The position numbers and the translations under genes are program-made. This document shows, in pieces, positions 18,080 through 27,000 of a stretch of 37,093 bases of DNA (its first letter is position 1; every line of letters starts with the position of its first letter). The stretch comes from Winogradskya humida (GTDB taxonomy: Bacteria > Actinomycetota > Actinomycetes > Mycobacteriales > Micromonosporaceae), in assembly GCF_016862215.1 (NCBI RefSeq), contig NZ_BOMN01000145.1, forward strand, positions 1-37,093. The letters run 5' to 3'. The notes below the pieces were generated by a model. That model searched no databases. It saw only the letters and a list, made by a program, of their open reading frames with translations, and was not told the origin of the DNA.

Positions 18080-18141
18080 CTATCAGCGATAGTCCTTGAC
18101 AAAACTATCGCCGATAGGCGACCGTAGCCTTTCACTGATAG
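18080..18141. promoter_or_regulatory. three tetO-like operators in TetR/monooxygenase gap
   Basis: CTATCAGCGATAG (18080-18092), CTATCGCCGATAG (18105-18117, perfect palindrome) and CTTTCACTGATAG (18129-18141, one arm imperfect) are evenly spaced, centres 25 and 24 bases apart. The core CTATCA-n-TGATAG is that of classical tetO. TTGACA at 18096-18101 is a good -35 box for the rightward gene, so operator 2 lies inside that promoter and operator 3 just before the ribosome site (AGGAG 18144-18148). No convincing -10 is visible. Confidence 0.8.
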
Positions 18142-18156
18142 GCAGGAGTTGACGAC

Positions 18157-19362
18157 ATGAAGATCCTCATCGCCGGCGGCGGCATCGCGGGGCAGGCCCT
18201 GGCCTTCTGGCTGGCCCGGGGCGGTCACCAGGTCGTCGTCGCCGAACGCTTCCCGGCCCTGCGCGCGACCGGCGCGCAGGTCGACCTGCGCGGGCAGGGC
18301 ATCGACGCCATCAAGCGCATGGGCCTGCTCGACGCCGTCCGGGCCGAGCTCGTCGACGAGGCCGGGGTCGCCTTCGTCGACAGCCGGGGCCGGGCCCGGG
18401 CGACGATCATGGCCAACACCTCCGGCCGGGGCCGGCAGTCCTTGACCTCCGAGTACGAGATCATGCGCGGCGACCTGGTCCGCGTCCTGCACGACGCGAC
18501 GAAGGACGACGTGGAATACGTCTTCGGCGTCAGCGTGGACAGCTTCGAGCAGGACGAGAAGCGCGTCATCGCGTACTTCTCCGATGGCACGTCCGGCGAA
18601 TTCGACCTGCTGGTCGGGGCGGACGGGCAGGGGTCACGGATCCGCCGGGCGCTGCTGCCCGACAGCGCTGATCCCTACTGGCGGGTGGGGATCCACATGG
18701 CGTACTGGTTCGTGCCGCGCATCGCGTCGGACAGCAACATCCGGGACACGTACCTGGCCCCCGGTGGTCGCATGATCATGCGCCGGAGTCACAACCCGGC
18801 CGACACGCAGGCCTACTTCGTGCTCCGGGAGCAGTCCGCGGAGGCCTCGGCCGTGCACCGCGAGCCGGTCGAACGGCAGAAGGAATTCTGGGCCGGGCGG
18901 TTCCGCAACGCCGGTTGGCAGACGCAGCGGTTCATCGAGGGCATGCAGACCACGGAAAGCTTCTACTCCCAGGAAGTGCTCCAGGTACGCACGGACACGT
19001 GGTCCCAGGGACGCGTCGTGCTGGTGGGGGACGCCGCGCACTGTGCCTCGCCGTACAGCGGCATGGGGATCTCGGGTGGACTTGTCGGCGCGTACGTCCT
19101 GGCCGGCGAGCTCAACCGCAACCCGCACGACCTGCCCGCCGCCCTGGCGAGCTACGACACCACGCTGCGGCCGTTCGTCTACAAGATCCAGGCCGAGGTC
19201 AAACCCCAGCTACTGAAGCTCGGCATGCCGATGCACCAGTTCGAGATCGACACCCTCCATGCCGTCACGTCCCTGGCGTGTTTCCTGCGAGTCCCCGACC
19301 TCGTCGCCCGGCTGGCCAAGGAGGACCGCGGCGGTGCCTGGCAACTCCCCGACTACGCCTGA
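18157..19362 (+). CDS. TetX-like FAD-dependent monooxygenase
   Basis: 401-residue class A flavoprotein hydroxylase. The dinucleotide fold is at the start (ILIAGGGIAGQALAFWLARGG), the middle DG motif is FDLLVGADGQGSRIRR (about 149-163), and the FAD-ribityl motif is VVLVGDAAHCASPYSGMGISGG with D292. It uses NAD(P)H and O2 to hydroxylate an aromatic or polyketide substrate in the cytoplasm. Length and motif arrangement are like TetX and related antibiotic-inactivating enzymes, and the divergent gene encodes a TetR protein with tetO-like sites. A tetracycline or related polyketide substrate is thus a reasonable guess, not shown. AGGAG 8 bases before ATG supports the start. Confidence 0.92.
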   Translation: MKILIAGGGIAGQALAFWLARGGHQVVVAERFPALRATGAQVDLRGQGIDAIKRMGLLDAVRAELVDEAGVAFVDSRGRARATIMANTSGRGRQSLTSEYEIMRGDLVRVLHDATKDDVEYVFGVSVDSFEQDEKRVIAYFSDGTSGEFDLLVGADGQGSRIRRALLPDSADPYWRVGIHMAYWFVPRIASDSNIRDTYLAPGGRMIMRRSHNPADTQAYFVLREQSAEASAVHREPVERQKEFWAGRFRNAGWQTQRFIEGMQTTESFYSQEVLQVRTDTWSQGRVVLVGDAAHCASPYSGMGISGGLVGAYVLAGELNRNPHDLPAALASYDTTLRPFVYKIQAEVKPQLLKLGMPMHQFEIDTLHAVTSLACFLRVPDLVARLAKEDRGGAWQLPDYA

Positions 19363-19710
19363 GCCCGCGAGATCCGCCGGCAACCGCGCGACCCGTTGTC
19401 AGGTGGTGAGGACCAGCGCAACGCCTCGTCGTCGAGGTCCTGCTCACTGAGCCGGTCACCGCGTACGGGGTATGCCTCGGTCACGCCAGCCTCGGCGGCC
19501 TGCCGCAGCCACGGCACCGCCGCGGGTGACTTGCCGAGCATCATCCCGACGTTGAAAGCGGCGATCGCGTCCCCGCCCTCGGCCGCGGACCGGTAGAGCG
19601 ACATGGCCCGGCCGGGATCCTCCACCTGGACCAGAAAGCCGAGACTCCGCTGCGCGACCGGGTCACCGCCTTTGATCCGTTTGCAGTTGGTGGCGGGGCG
19701 GCAGGTTCTG
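19353..19710 (-). pseudogene. Sel1-like repeat protein remnant
   Basis: The minus strand encodes about two Sel1/TPR-type repeats: PVAQRSLGFLVQVEDPGRAMSLYRSAAEGG, then AIAAFNVGMML, and VPWLRQAAEAGVTEAY. No normal start or N-terminal repeats remain; the frame runs directly into the MITE-like inverted repeat at 19750, which may have cut it. The last codons overlap the end of the monooxygenase gene. Sel1 proteins are helical scaffolds and commonly occur near toxin-immunity loci, fitting the position. Confidence 0.55.
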
Positions 19711-19749
19711 GTCCACGGGCACGAAGTTGCGCCGAAACCGGCTATGCCG

Positions 19750-19864
19750 CAACTTTCTGCGGCGTCAGATGTCAAGTGTGGGCCAATCGCGTCTGGTCAT
19801 GACACATATGGTCTTCTGTCAGACGTGATTGGCCGGTTTTGAGGAGCAACGCCGCAGAAAGTTG
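19750..19864. mobile_element. MITE-like 115-bp imperfect inverted-repeat element
   Basis: Perfect 15-base terminal inverted repeats, CAACTTTCTGCGGCG (19750-19764) and its complement (19850-19864), enclose a second inverted pair, GGCCAATCGCGTCTG (19781-19795) and CAGACGTGATTGGCC (19820-19834, one mismatch), around a central CATATG. No coding capacity and no clear target-site duplication. It sits at the broken end of the Sel1-like gene. An alternative is a large regulatory or termination hairpin, but the terminal repeats favour a non-autonomous element. Confidence 0.6.
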
Positions 19865-20016
19865 TCGTCTCCCGGTGTCCAGCGCAACATTCAGCCTTAC
19901 GGCATGACTGCGACACCTCGGTGGCGGCCAATGGGTGGTGTTGGCGGGCTTCGCGACCATTCGGCCCTCACCGATGCAGGGCGGCATGGCGCCCCCTGTG
20001 GGTCCGAGGAGAAGAG

Positions 20017-20412
20017 ATGTCGCGGGAGCAGTCGCTCGAGGAGATCGAGAAGCGTGCGTGGGGCAGCGGACCCGCCGATGCGTCGAAGTTGGTGGAGACC
20101 GTGCATCGGTTGCGGCGCAAGCCTGTCGGTGCGCTGGGCGTGGAGGACCTGCGGGTGCTGATCGGCCAGCGGGTGGGGGTGGCGACCCTGGTGCCGCTGG
20201 CGTTGGAGGTGTTGGAGCGGGATCCCCTCGCTGAGGGCGACTTCTACCCGGGTGACCTGTTGGCGGCGGTGCTGCGGCAGGTGCCCGCCGAGTACTGGGT
20301 GGCGAACCCGGCTGAGCGTGAGCGCCTGGTGGGCGTTGCCCGGTCGGTCGACCCGGGTGACCTCGAGGATGACGAGAAACTGCGTGAAGAGATCACGCGT
20401 TTCGGGCGGTGA
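20017..20412 (+). CDS. CdiI-like contact-dependent inhibition immunity protein
   Basis: 131 residues, small and soluble. The sequence reads like the actinobacterial contact-dependent growth inhibition immunity family: SLEEIEKRAWG, then LVETVHRLRRKPVGALGVEDLRVLIGQ, PLALEVLERDPLAEGDFYPGDLLAAVL and a C-terminal VPAEYW block. Such proteins neutralise the toxic tip of a CDI/RHS-type toxin. Here it is convergent with the SUKH immunity gene of the neighbouring RHS toxin and has no toxin of its own in the window, so it may be an orphan protecting against toxins of relatives. ATG 20017 follows GAGGAGAAG; the open frame upstream overlaps non-coding sequence. Confidence 0.8.
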   Translation: MSREQSLEEIEKRAWGSGPADASKLVETVHRLRRKPVGALGVEDLRVLIGQRVGVATLVPLALEVLERDPLAEGDFYPGDLLAAVLRQVPAEYWVANPAERERLVGVARSVDPGDLEDDEKLREEITRFGR

Positions 20413-20433
20413 CGGTCTCTGATACGCGAAGGG

Positions 20434-20467
20434 CGCGGGGCCTGCTCGGGTTCGGGCAGGCCCCGCG
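20434..20467. terminator. hairpin terminator between convergent immunity genes
   Basis: 12-bp perfect stem: CGCGGGGCCTGC (20434-20445) with GCAGGCCCCGCG (20456-20467) around a 10-base loop. It is in the 71-base gap between the ends of two convergent genes and can serve both. Confidence 0.75.
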
Positions 20468-20483
20468 TCGCATGCTTGTCAGG

Positions 20484-21011
20484 TCAGTCCGGTAGGTAGA
20501 CCGGCGTCTTGTCGGGGTAGGGGAAATCGTCGGCGAGGACCGGCACCACCAGCTCGCGGCTGAGGACGGCGGCCAGGAAGTCGCTCAGGCAGCCTTCGAA
20601 CACGAACCATTCGTCGAAGTCGCGGGCCGCGTTGACCGCGACGCGCCACTGGTCCGGGGATTCCAGCGGGTCCCGCAGCCAGTAGAGCGTGTCGCCGTTG
20701 TCGGTGAGGCCCACCGCCAGCAGCCGGTCGGCCGGTGCGGGCAGTGTCTCGCCGCTCGATTCGTACGCCTCCAGCAGTTCGGCGGTTTCCTTGACCGAGT
20801 GCAGCAGGTCAAGTCGCTGCACCTCATGATGGGGCTGGAGGATCGCCAGGAAGTCGTCGAACTTTCCGGGGCCGTAGACGTCGACGAGTTCCTTGTAGTC
20901 ACCGGGCAACCCGAACCCGAGCGTGCTTTCCACCCCGGCCCAGTCGGGCAGGGGCTCCTGTCGCGGGGGAGGCGCAACCGCCCGGGTCAGCCGTTCGACG
21001 TGACCGTTCAT
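20484..21011 (-). CDS. SUKH (SMI1/KNR4) family immunity protein
   Basis: 175 residues, cytoplasmic. The SMI1/KNR4 pattern is visible: WAGVESTLGFGLPGDYKELVDVYGPGKFDDFLAILQP near the N-terminus, then the central DNGDTLYWLRD strand pair and the FDEWFVFEGCLSDFLAAVL helix. SUKH proteins are the commonest immunity proteins for nuclease toxins. Its ATG overlaps the stop of the giant RHS toxin gene by one base (TGATG), so toxin and antidote are translated together. It very probably binds the C-terminal nuclease of that protein. Confidence 0.9.
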   Translation of the reverse strand: MNGHVERLTRAVAPPPRQEPLPDWAGVESTLGFGLPGDYKELVDVYGPGKFDDFLAILQPHHEVQRLDLLHSVKETAELLEAYESSGETLPAPADRLLAVGLTDNGDTLYWLRDPLESPDQWRVAVNAARDFDEWFVFEGCLSDFLAAVLSRELVVPVLADDFPYPDKTPVYLPD

Positions 21012-24000
21012 CAGATACCACCGGGGTTGATGATGACGAGACTGAGGTTGAAGCCCTTGTTCCCGTACGCCGCGACCTCGAGCCCGAGCGGAGCCGTCTT
21101 GCCCGGCCCGTAGATGGCCGTGACGGTGTACTGGACGGTCTCTTTGTTCGCGTTGACGTGGTCGTAGATCATCTTCTCGATCTTGTCGCGCATGTACGGG
21201 CTGTTCATCGGCTTCTGCTGGATCGTAGCGATGTTCTGGTACTTCGTCTGCCCGGAGCCGAGGCCCCCGAGCTTGTTGCCCAGCAGGTGACCGCGAGCCT
21301 CGTTGAACTTCGTTCCGTTCCCCGACCAGCCCGGCGGTTCCCAGTCCCGCGACGCCGCGGTTCCCTTCGAGATAGCGTCGGGGCGGAGCACGGTCGACGC
21401 GAAGGTCGCCCGTCCCTGATCGTCCAGGGCACCGTACCGGGTGGATCCGTCGTGGTCGTAGAGGTCCTCGTTGCAGTTGTGGACCAGGACCGGGGTGCTG
21501 CCGGCGAGGACGTAGTAGGTGTGCAGGTCGTCGACGGTGAGGTTGTAGGCGTACGCGTGCCGGGCCAGGGTGTGGATGCCGGCGACCTTGACCAGCCGGC
21601 CGTCGGCGGATTTCAGCCAGTCGCCGCGGCGCAGGTCCTTGGCGTCGACCCAGTGCCCGTCCGGCGTCCCGGCTCTGCCGTCGTTGTCGGTCCAGAACGG
21701 GTGGCCGTCGGTCGCGGTGACCGAGCCGCCGTCCGCCGTGGTGACGGTGACGAGTTCCTTGTCGCCGTGCCCGGTGATCGTCGCCGACACCTTCCGCGGC
21801 GTCCGGTCACCGGTGGTGGTGCCGGAGGACGCGTCAGCCGCGAACGGGTCGGCGGCCATCACCGTGTCGCCGGGCTTGATCTTGTCGATGGCCTTGCTGG
21901 TGCCGTCGGCCATCAGGACCTGGGTGCCGGCCGTGAAGCTGTTGCAGCCCTCGGGGTTGAGGCCCATCGGGTCGGTCAGCCCGGTCGGCTGGTTCAGCAC
22001 GTACGTGTACGGGTCGGTGCTGCCCCCGGCCAGGCCGAGCGGGTCCTTGCTGATGAACCGCTGCTGCGAGGTGGAGTAGTACCGGCTGCGGTAGTAGTAC
22101 AGGCCGCTGCCGTCGTTCTCCCGCCCGGTGAACTGCGTCGGGTTCCCGCCGTCGTCACCGGTCACCGTCGAGGTGCCGAACGGGTCGTACGTGTATTCGG
22201 CGCCCACCGACGAGCTGTCCGACAGCCCGATCGTGGAGCCGAGCGCGTCGGTCATCAGGGACTTCGATCCGGCCGGCGTGGTCCGGGAGAACACCTCGTC
22301 CCGCCCGCCGGACAGCAGCGTCGCCGCCACCGAGGAGCCGTTCTTCTCCTGGACGGCGTTCAGGCCGTCGTAGAGGTATCCGGTGGTCGTCGAGCCGGAG
22401 GTCTTGGAGGAGCGACGCCCCAGCCCGTCGTAACCGTAGTTCACCGACAGCCCGGACTTCGTCCAGCCGGTCAGCTGGTTGCGGGCGTTCCACGCGTACG
22501 TCGTGGTGCCGTCCGAGGCCAGGTTGCCGTCGTCGTCGTAGGTCAGGCCGGTGAGCTGGTCCGCCGCGTCATAGCCGACCGGCCCGTATTCGGCGGGGAG
22601 GTTCATCCGGCCGTAGGAGCCGTCCTGGTGGATCGGGCGGCCCAGCTCGTCCAGCGTGTACATCAGCGCGCCCAGCGTGCTCGTGCCCCGGGCGTACGCG
22701 ATGCTCGTCAGCCGTGAGGCGTCGTCGTACCCGTACGTCTGGGAGACACCCGCGGGGAGCGTGACCGAGGCGCGACGCCCGGCCGTGTCGTAGCCGATGG
22801 CCGCCGTCTCCGTGCCCCGCGCGACGCCGGTGAGCTGGTCGGCGTTGTTGTACGAGTAGACCGTGTCGGCCTGCCCCGCCACGGCCATCGTCGTACGCCG
22901 GTCGGCCGCGTCGTACGTGTAGCCGACCGTGCCCGACGGGTCCGCGACCGAGATGGTGCGGTCGAAGATGTCCGGCGTGACCGTCGTCGTGCCGGCTGCC
23001 GAGTCGGCCACCGTGCGGGTGCGGTTGCCCGCGTCGTACGTGAAGGTGGCGGTGCTCTCCTGCGCCGTGTCGCTCGTGACGCCGTAGCGGATCACGTCGA
23101 CCCGGTCGAGGTCGTCGTAGCGGTACGTGGTCTGTTTACCGCGTGCGCTGGTGGCCGTGGCGAGGTTGCCGTTGGCGTCGTAGGCGAACGACGTGATCCG
23201 GTTGAGTGGATCGGTGATCTTCGACAGGCGGTTGCTGGTGTCGTAGTCGTACGTCGTCGTGTGCTGTTTCGCGTCGGTGACCGTGTGCAGTTCGTCGCTC
23301 GCGTCGTAGGTGAACCCGGTGGTCCGGCCGATCGCGTCCTTCACGCTGCTGACCAGCCCCGTCGGGCCGTACTCGACGGTGGTGATGTTGCCCTGGGCGT
23401 CGGTCTGGCGGCGCACGGCGCCCGCGGCGTCGCTGAAGCTCGCCGTGACGTTGCCCAGCGGGTCGGTCACGCTGACCGCATCGCCCAGGGCGTACCCGAT
23501 CCTGGTGAGCTTTGTCGCGGGGTCGGTGATCTGGGTTGTCTGGCCGCTTTCGTCGGTGTCGAGCGTCGTCACCCGGTTCAGCGGGTCGGTGATCGTGTGC
23601 AGCGCGCCGTCGGCCTGGTAGCCGAGCAGTGTGGCGTGCTGCAGCGGGTCGGTGACCTTGGTGGCCTGGTCGTACGGCCCGTTGCGCTCGACGGTGGTGG
23701 TGCGGGCGTCGGTGGTGCCGGCCAGCTCGGTGACCGTCCTGACGTTGCCGTAGTCGTCGTAGCCGAGCTCGGTACGCCGGTTCAGCGCGTCCGTCACCGC
23801 GGTGACCCGGTTGTACGTCGCGTCCCGGGTGACCGTCGTGACCTGCGCCGACGCCGTGCCGTACGCGGAGGTGTCGCTGATGCTGTAACCGGCCGCGTTG
23901 AACACGACCCGGCGCACCTTGCCACGCGGATCGGTCAGCGTCGTGACCCTGTTCGTGCCGTCGGTCGCGTAGTCGATCGTGTAGACCGCGTTGCCGGGCA

Positions 24001-27000
24001 GGGTCTGCTTGTGCACGCGGCCGCTTGCGTCGTACTCGTTGGACAGCAGCACGTTGGTGCGGGCGTTCGTGATCGTCTTGAGCCGGCCCGACTCGTACGC
24101 GTACGTCTTCGTGTGGTTGTTGAGGTCCGTGACCGTGGTCAGGTAGTCGCCGGTGTAGCCGTAGGTGGTCGCGTTGCCGAGCGCGTCCTCCGCCTTCACG
24201 ACGTGCCGGTGCTGCCAGGTGATGCTGGTGTCGGTGTCGCTGTTGTAGGTCAGCCGGATCCAGCGGCCGTTCGGTGAGGTGATCTGGCGGATCGGGCCGT
24301 TGGCGTGCACGATGCCGTCACCGGTGGCGGGTGGTGCGACGTCCCGGGTGATCGTGACCGTGTTGCCGAAGTTGTCGCGGATCGCCTGCAGCGGCGCCTC
24401 GTCGCCGAAGACGTAGGTCAGCCCGGTGCGCAGCTTGAGGTCCCAGCCGTCGCCGTTCCACGCCAGCACCGAGCCGTTGAACGCGGTCGGCGTCGCGTCG
24501 GCGACGAGCACCGAGTTGAGGTAGCCGTTCGGTGGCGCACCGCCGGCGCTGATCCGGTGGAACCTGATCCGGCCGCCGTCCGGCAGGATCAGCCAGCAGT
24601 CGTAGAACCGGTTGGTGGAGTAGAGGTCCAGGCCGTAGGTGAAGTTCGTGCCGATGCCGAACGCCCGGTTGCCGGTGTCGCTCTGCTGGTAGGTGCGGGT
24701 CAGATCGATCGGCAGCACGTCGGCGGCGGCCAGGTCGGTCTCCTCGTCGACCAGCAGGCCGGAGGCCAGGTCGACGGGGTCCGCGCCGCGCTCCCCGCTG
24801 CCCTGCGGGTAGCTGGCGGGCGGTGCGAAGGTGTCCGGCGTGATCAGCATGGCGCCGGTGAACTGGTAGACCTCGGTTCCCTTGTCCGGCTCGACGCGCT
24901 TGCCGTCGCCGGTCACCTTGCCCTTGCCGTACACGAACCAGCCCTTGCCGGCCGGGTCGTAGTGCCAGAAGTTCATCCGCGCACCGGGTGCGTCGTGGGT
25001 GAAGTTCGGGTAGATCACCCGGGCGCCTTCGGGGAAGACGTACGAGCTGCCCGGCTGCACCGTGAAGTACGACGGGACCTGCGAGCGCGGCAGCGGGAAA
25101 GGCGTGCGGTCCACCGGGATCGCCGTGATGCCCAGCTCGGTGACGACCTTGCCGTTCACGTCACGCACGACCGTGCCGGCCGGCAGCTTCACCTCGAGCC
25201 CCGGGATGTCCGGGGTGGCGATGGTGACTTCCTTCGCCGTCGGCGAGGCGAACTTCACCGTGTGCCCGGTGTCCAGCTTGGAGAGCCAGATGGTGTACGG
25301 GAGAACGGTCGTCCGCCCGGCGTCCACGTCGACGCCGATGTCGTGCAGGCCGAACGTACGCCCGGCGGAGCTCGCCGTCGCGCCGTCCACCCGCAGCACC
25401 CGGTGTCCCGGCTTGAGTCCCTGCAGGAGGAACTGGCCGCCGGCGTCCGAGCGCCCGGTCACGCCCTCGACGGTGACGGTGACGTTCGCGAGCGGCTTGT
25501 CGTCGAGCGTCAGGATCCGGCCGCTCAGCGCGGTGACCCCGGCCGGTGCCTTCGGGGACGCGGGTGCGCTCTTCGGGAAGGCGCGGCCGGTGTCCCAGCC
25601 CTGGCCGTCGAGGTTGCGCCGGGTCGGCGTCCAGGTCTCCGCGGACGAGGCGGCGGGGGCCTCGGCGTACGCGACCGGTGACTTCGGGGCCTTGCGTGTC
25701 GCCGGCTTGCTCAGCGTACGGTGCTTGGCCGCCGGGATGATCTGCTTGATCGCGAGTGGGGCGGAGTCGGGCCTCGGCGGTGCCGCCGTCCCCGCCGTGG
25801 TGGCCGCGAGCGCTGTCCGGGTCTTCAGGGTGCCGGTGGCCGAGCCGGATGCGGAATACGGCCCGACGACGAACTCGTAGGTGCCCGCGCTGGGCAGCGC
25901 CGGGATGGTCACCGTGGCCGCGGAGCCCGCGACGAACGCGACCTCCGTGCCGTTCAGGAAGATGTCGATGTACGGGTAGTACGTCATGGTCACCGACGAC
26001 CAGGTCATGCTGAGCAGCTGCCCCGCGGTGCCCGTGTAGGTGACGTAGGTGCTCTGCCCGATCCGGTCGGTGCTGAACACCTTGGCCGTGTTCAGCGCGA
26101 GCGTGCTGCCGTTCTTCTGGTTGGACAGCGTCAGCGCGACGGCTCCGGCGCCCCGGTCGGACGCCATGACGGTCAGCCGGTAGGTGCCGGTCGTCGCCAG
26201 GGGCCTGGTGTCGAGGCTGCCGGTCTTGCTCACCGTGGTGTAGATGACCTTGTTGCCGGACGGGTCGGTCAGCCGCACGATCAGCGTCGTGCTGGTGAAG
26301 GTCCAGCCGCTGAAGCCCAGCGACAGCCGCTGGTTGGCGGTGGTCACCGCGATGGTCGTGTCGATGTAGCGCCCGGCGCTGGCCGCGGTCAGCGTCTTGT
26401 TCGCGCCGTCGATCGCGGTGGCTCCGCCGTCGACGCCCTCGACGGGGTAGAACGCGAACGTCCCGGTCTCGGCCTGCGGCTCGATCGTCAGCGTATAGGT
26501 GCCGGCTGCGGGCAGCTGGGCGAAGGCCAGCCAGGTCTCGGTCACCCAGCCGCTGAACAGGGTGGTCCCGTCGGGCTTCGTGAGGGTCGCCCACACCACA
26601 TAGGAGTACGTGTACGACGTCACGTACAGACTGAGCCGCTGGTTGGCGGTGCCGGTGAACGTCGTCGTGGTGGCCTGGCCGGGTCGCGGCGCCGTGGTGG
26701 TCTTGAGCGTGTTGATCGCCAGCGCGCCACCGCTCAGGAACGTCGACAGCGTCACGAGCACGGAGCCCGTGGTGGTGCCGGACGGCGCCAGCGAGACCCG
26801 GTAGGTGCCCGTCGTGGCCGGTGTGAACCTGAACGTGTCGAGGCTGGACACCGGCCCGTCGACCTTCAGCGTGCCGGCGGAGTCGCTGATCCGGACCCGC
26901 AGGGTCGCGGTGGAGGGCAGGGTCCAGCTGCTGAACGCGAAGATCAGGGGCTGGGCCGCCGTCCCGGCGAAGCTCAGGTCGAGGGCGCGCACCGAGCTGG

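Noticed and set aside
19772..19987. 71-codon minus-strand frame overlapping the MITE-like element
   Set aside because: No recognisable feature, no ribosome site, and much of it lies within the inverted repeats.
22100..24250. Repeated DNA blocks in the RHS region as a repeat array
   Set aside because: The periodicity comes from protein YD repeats, with diverged codons, and not from a DNA-level repeat.
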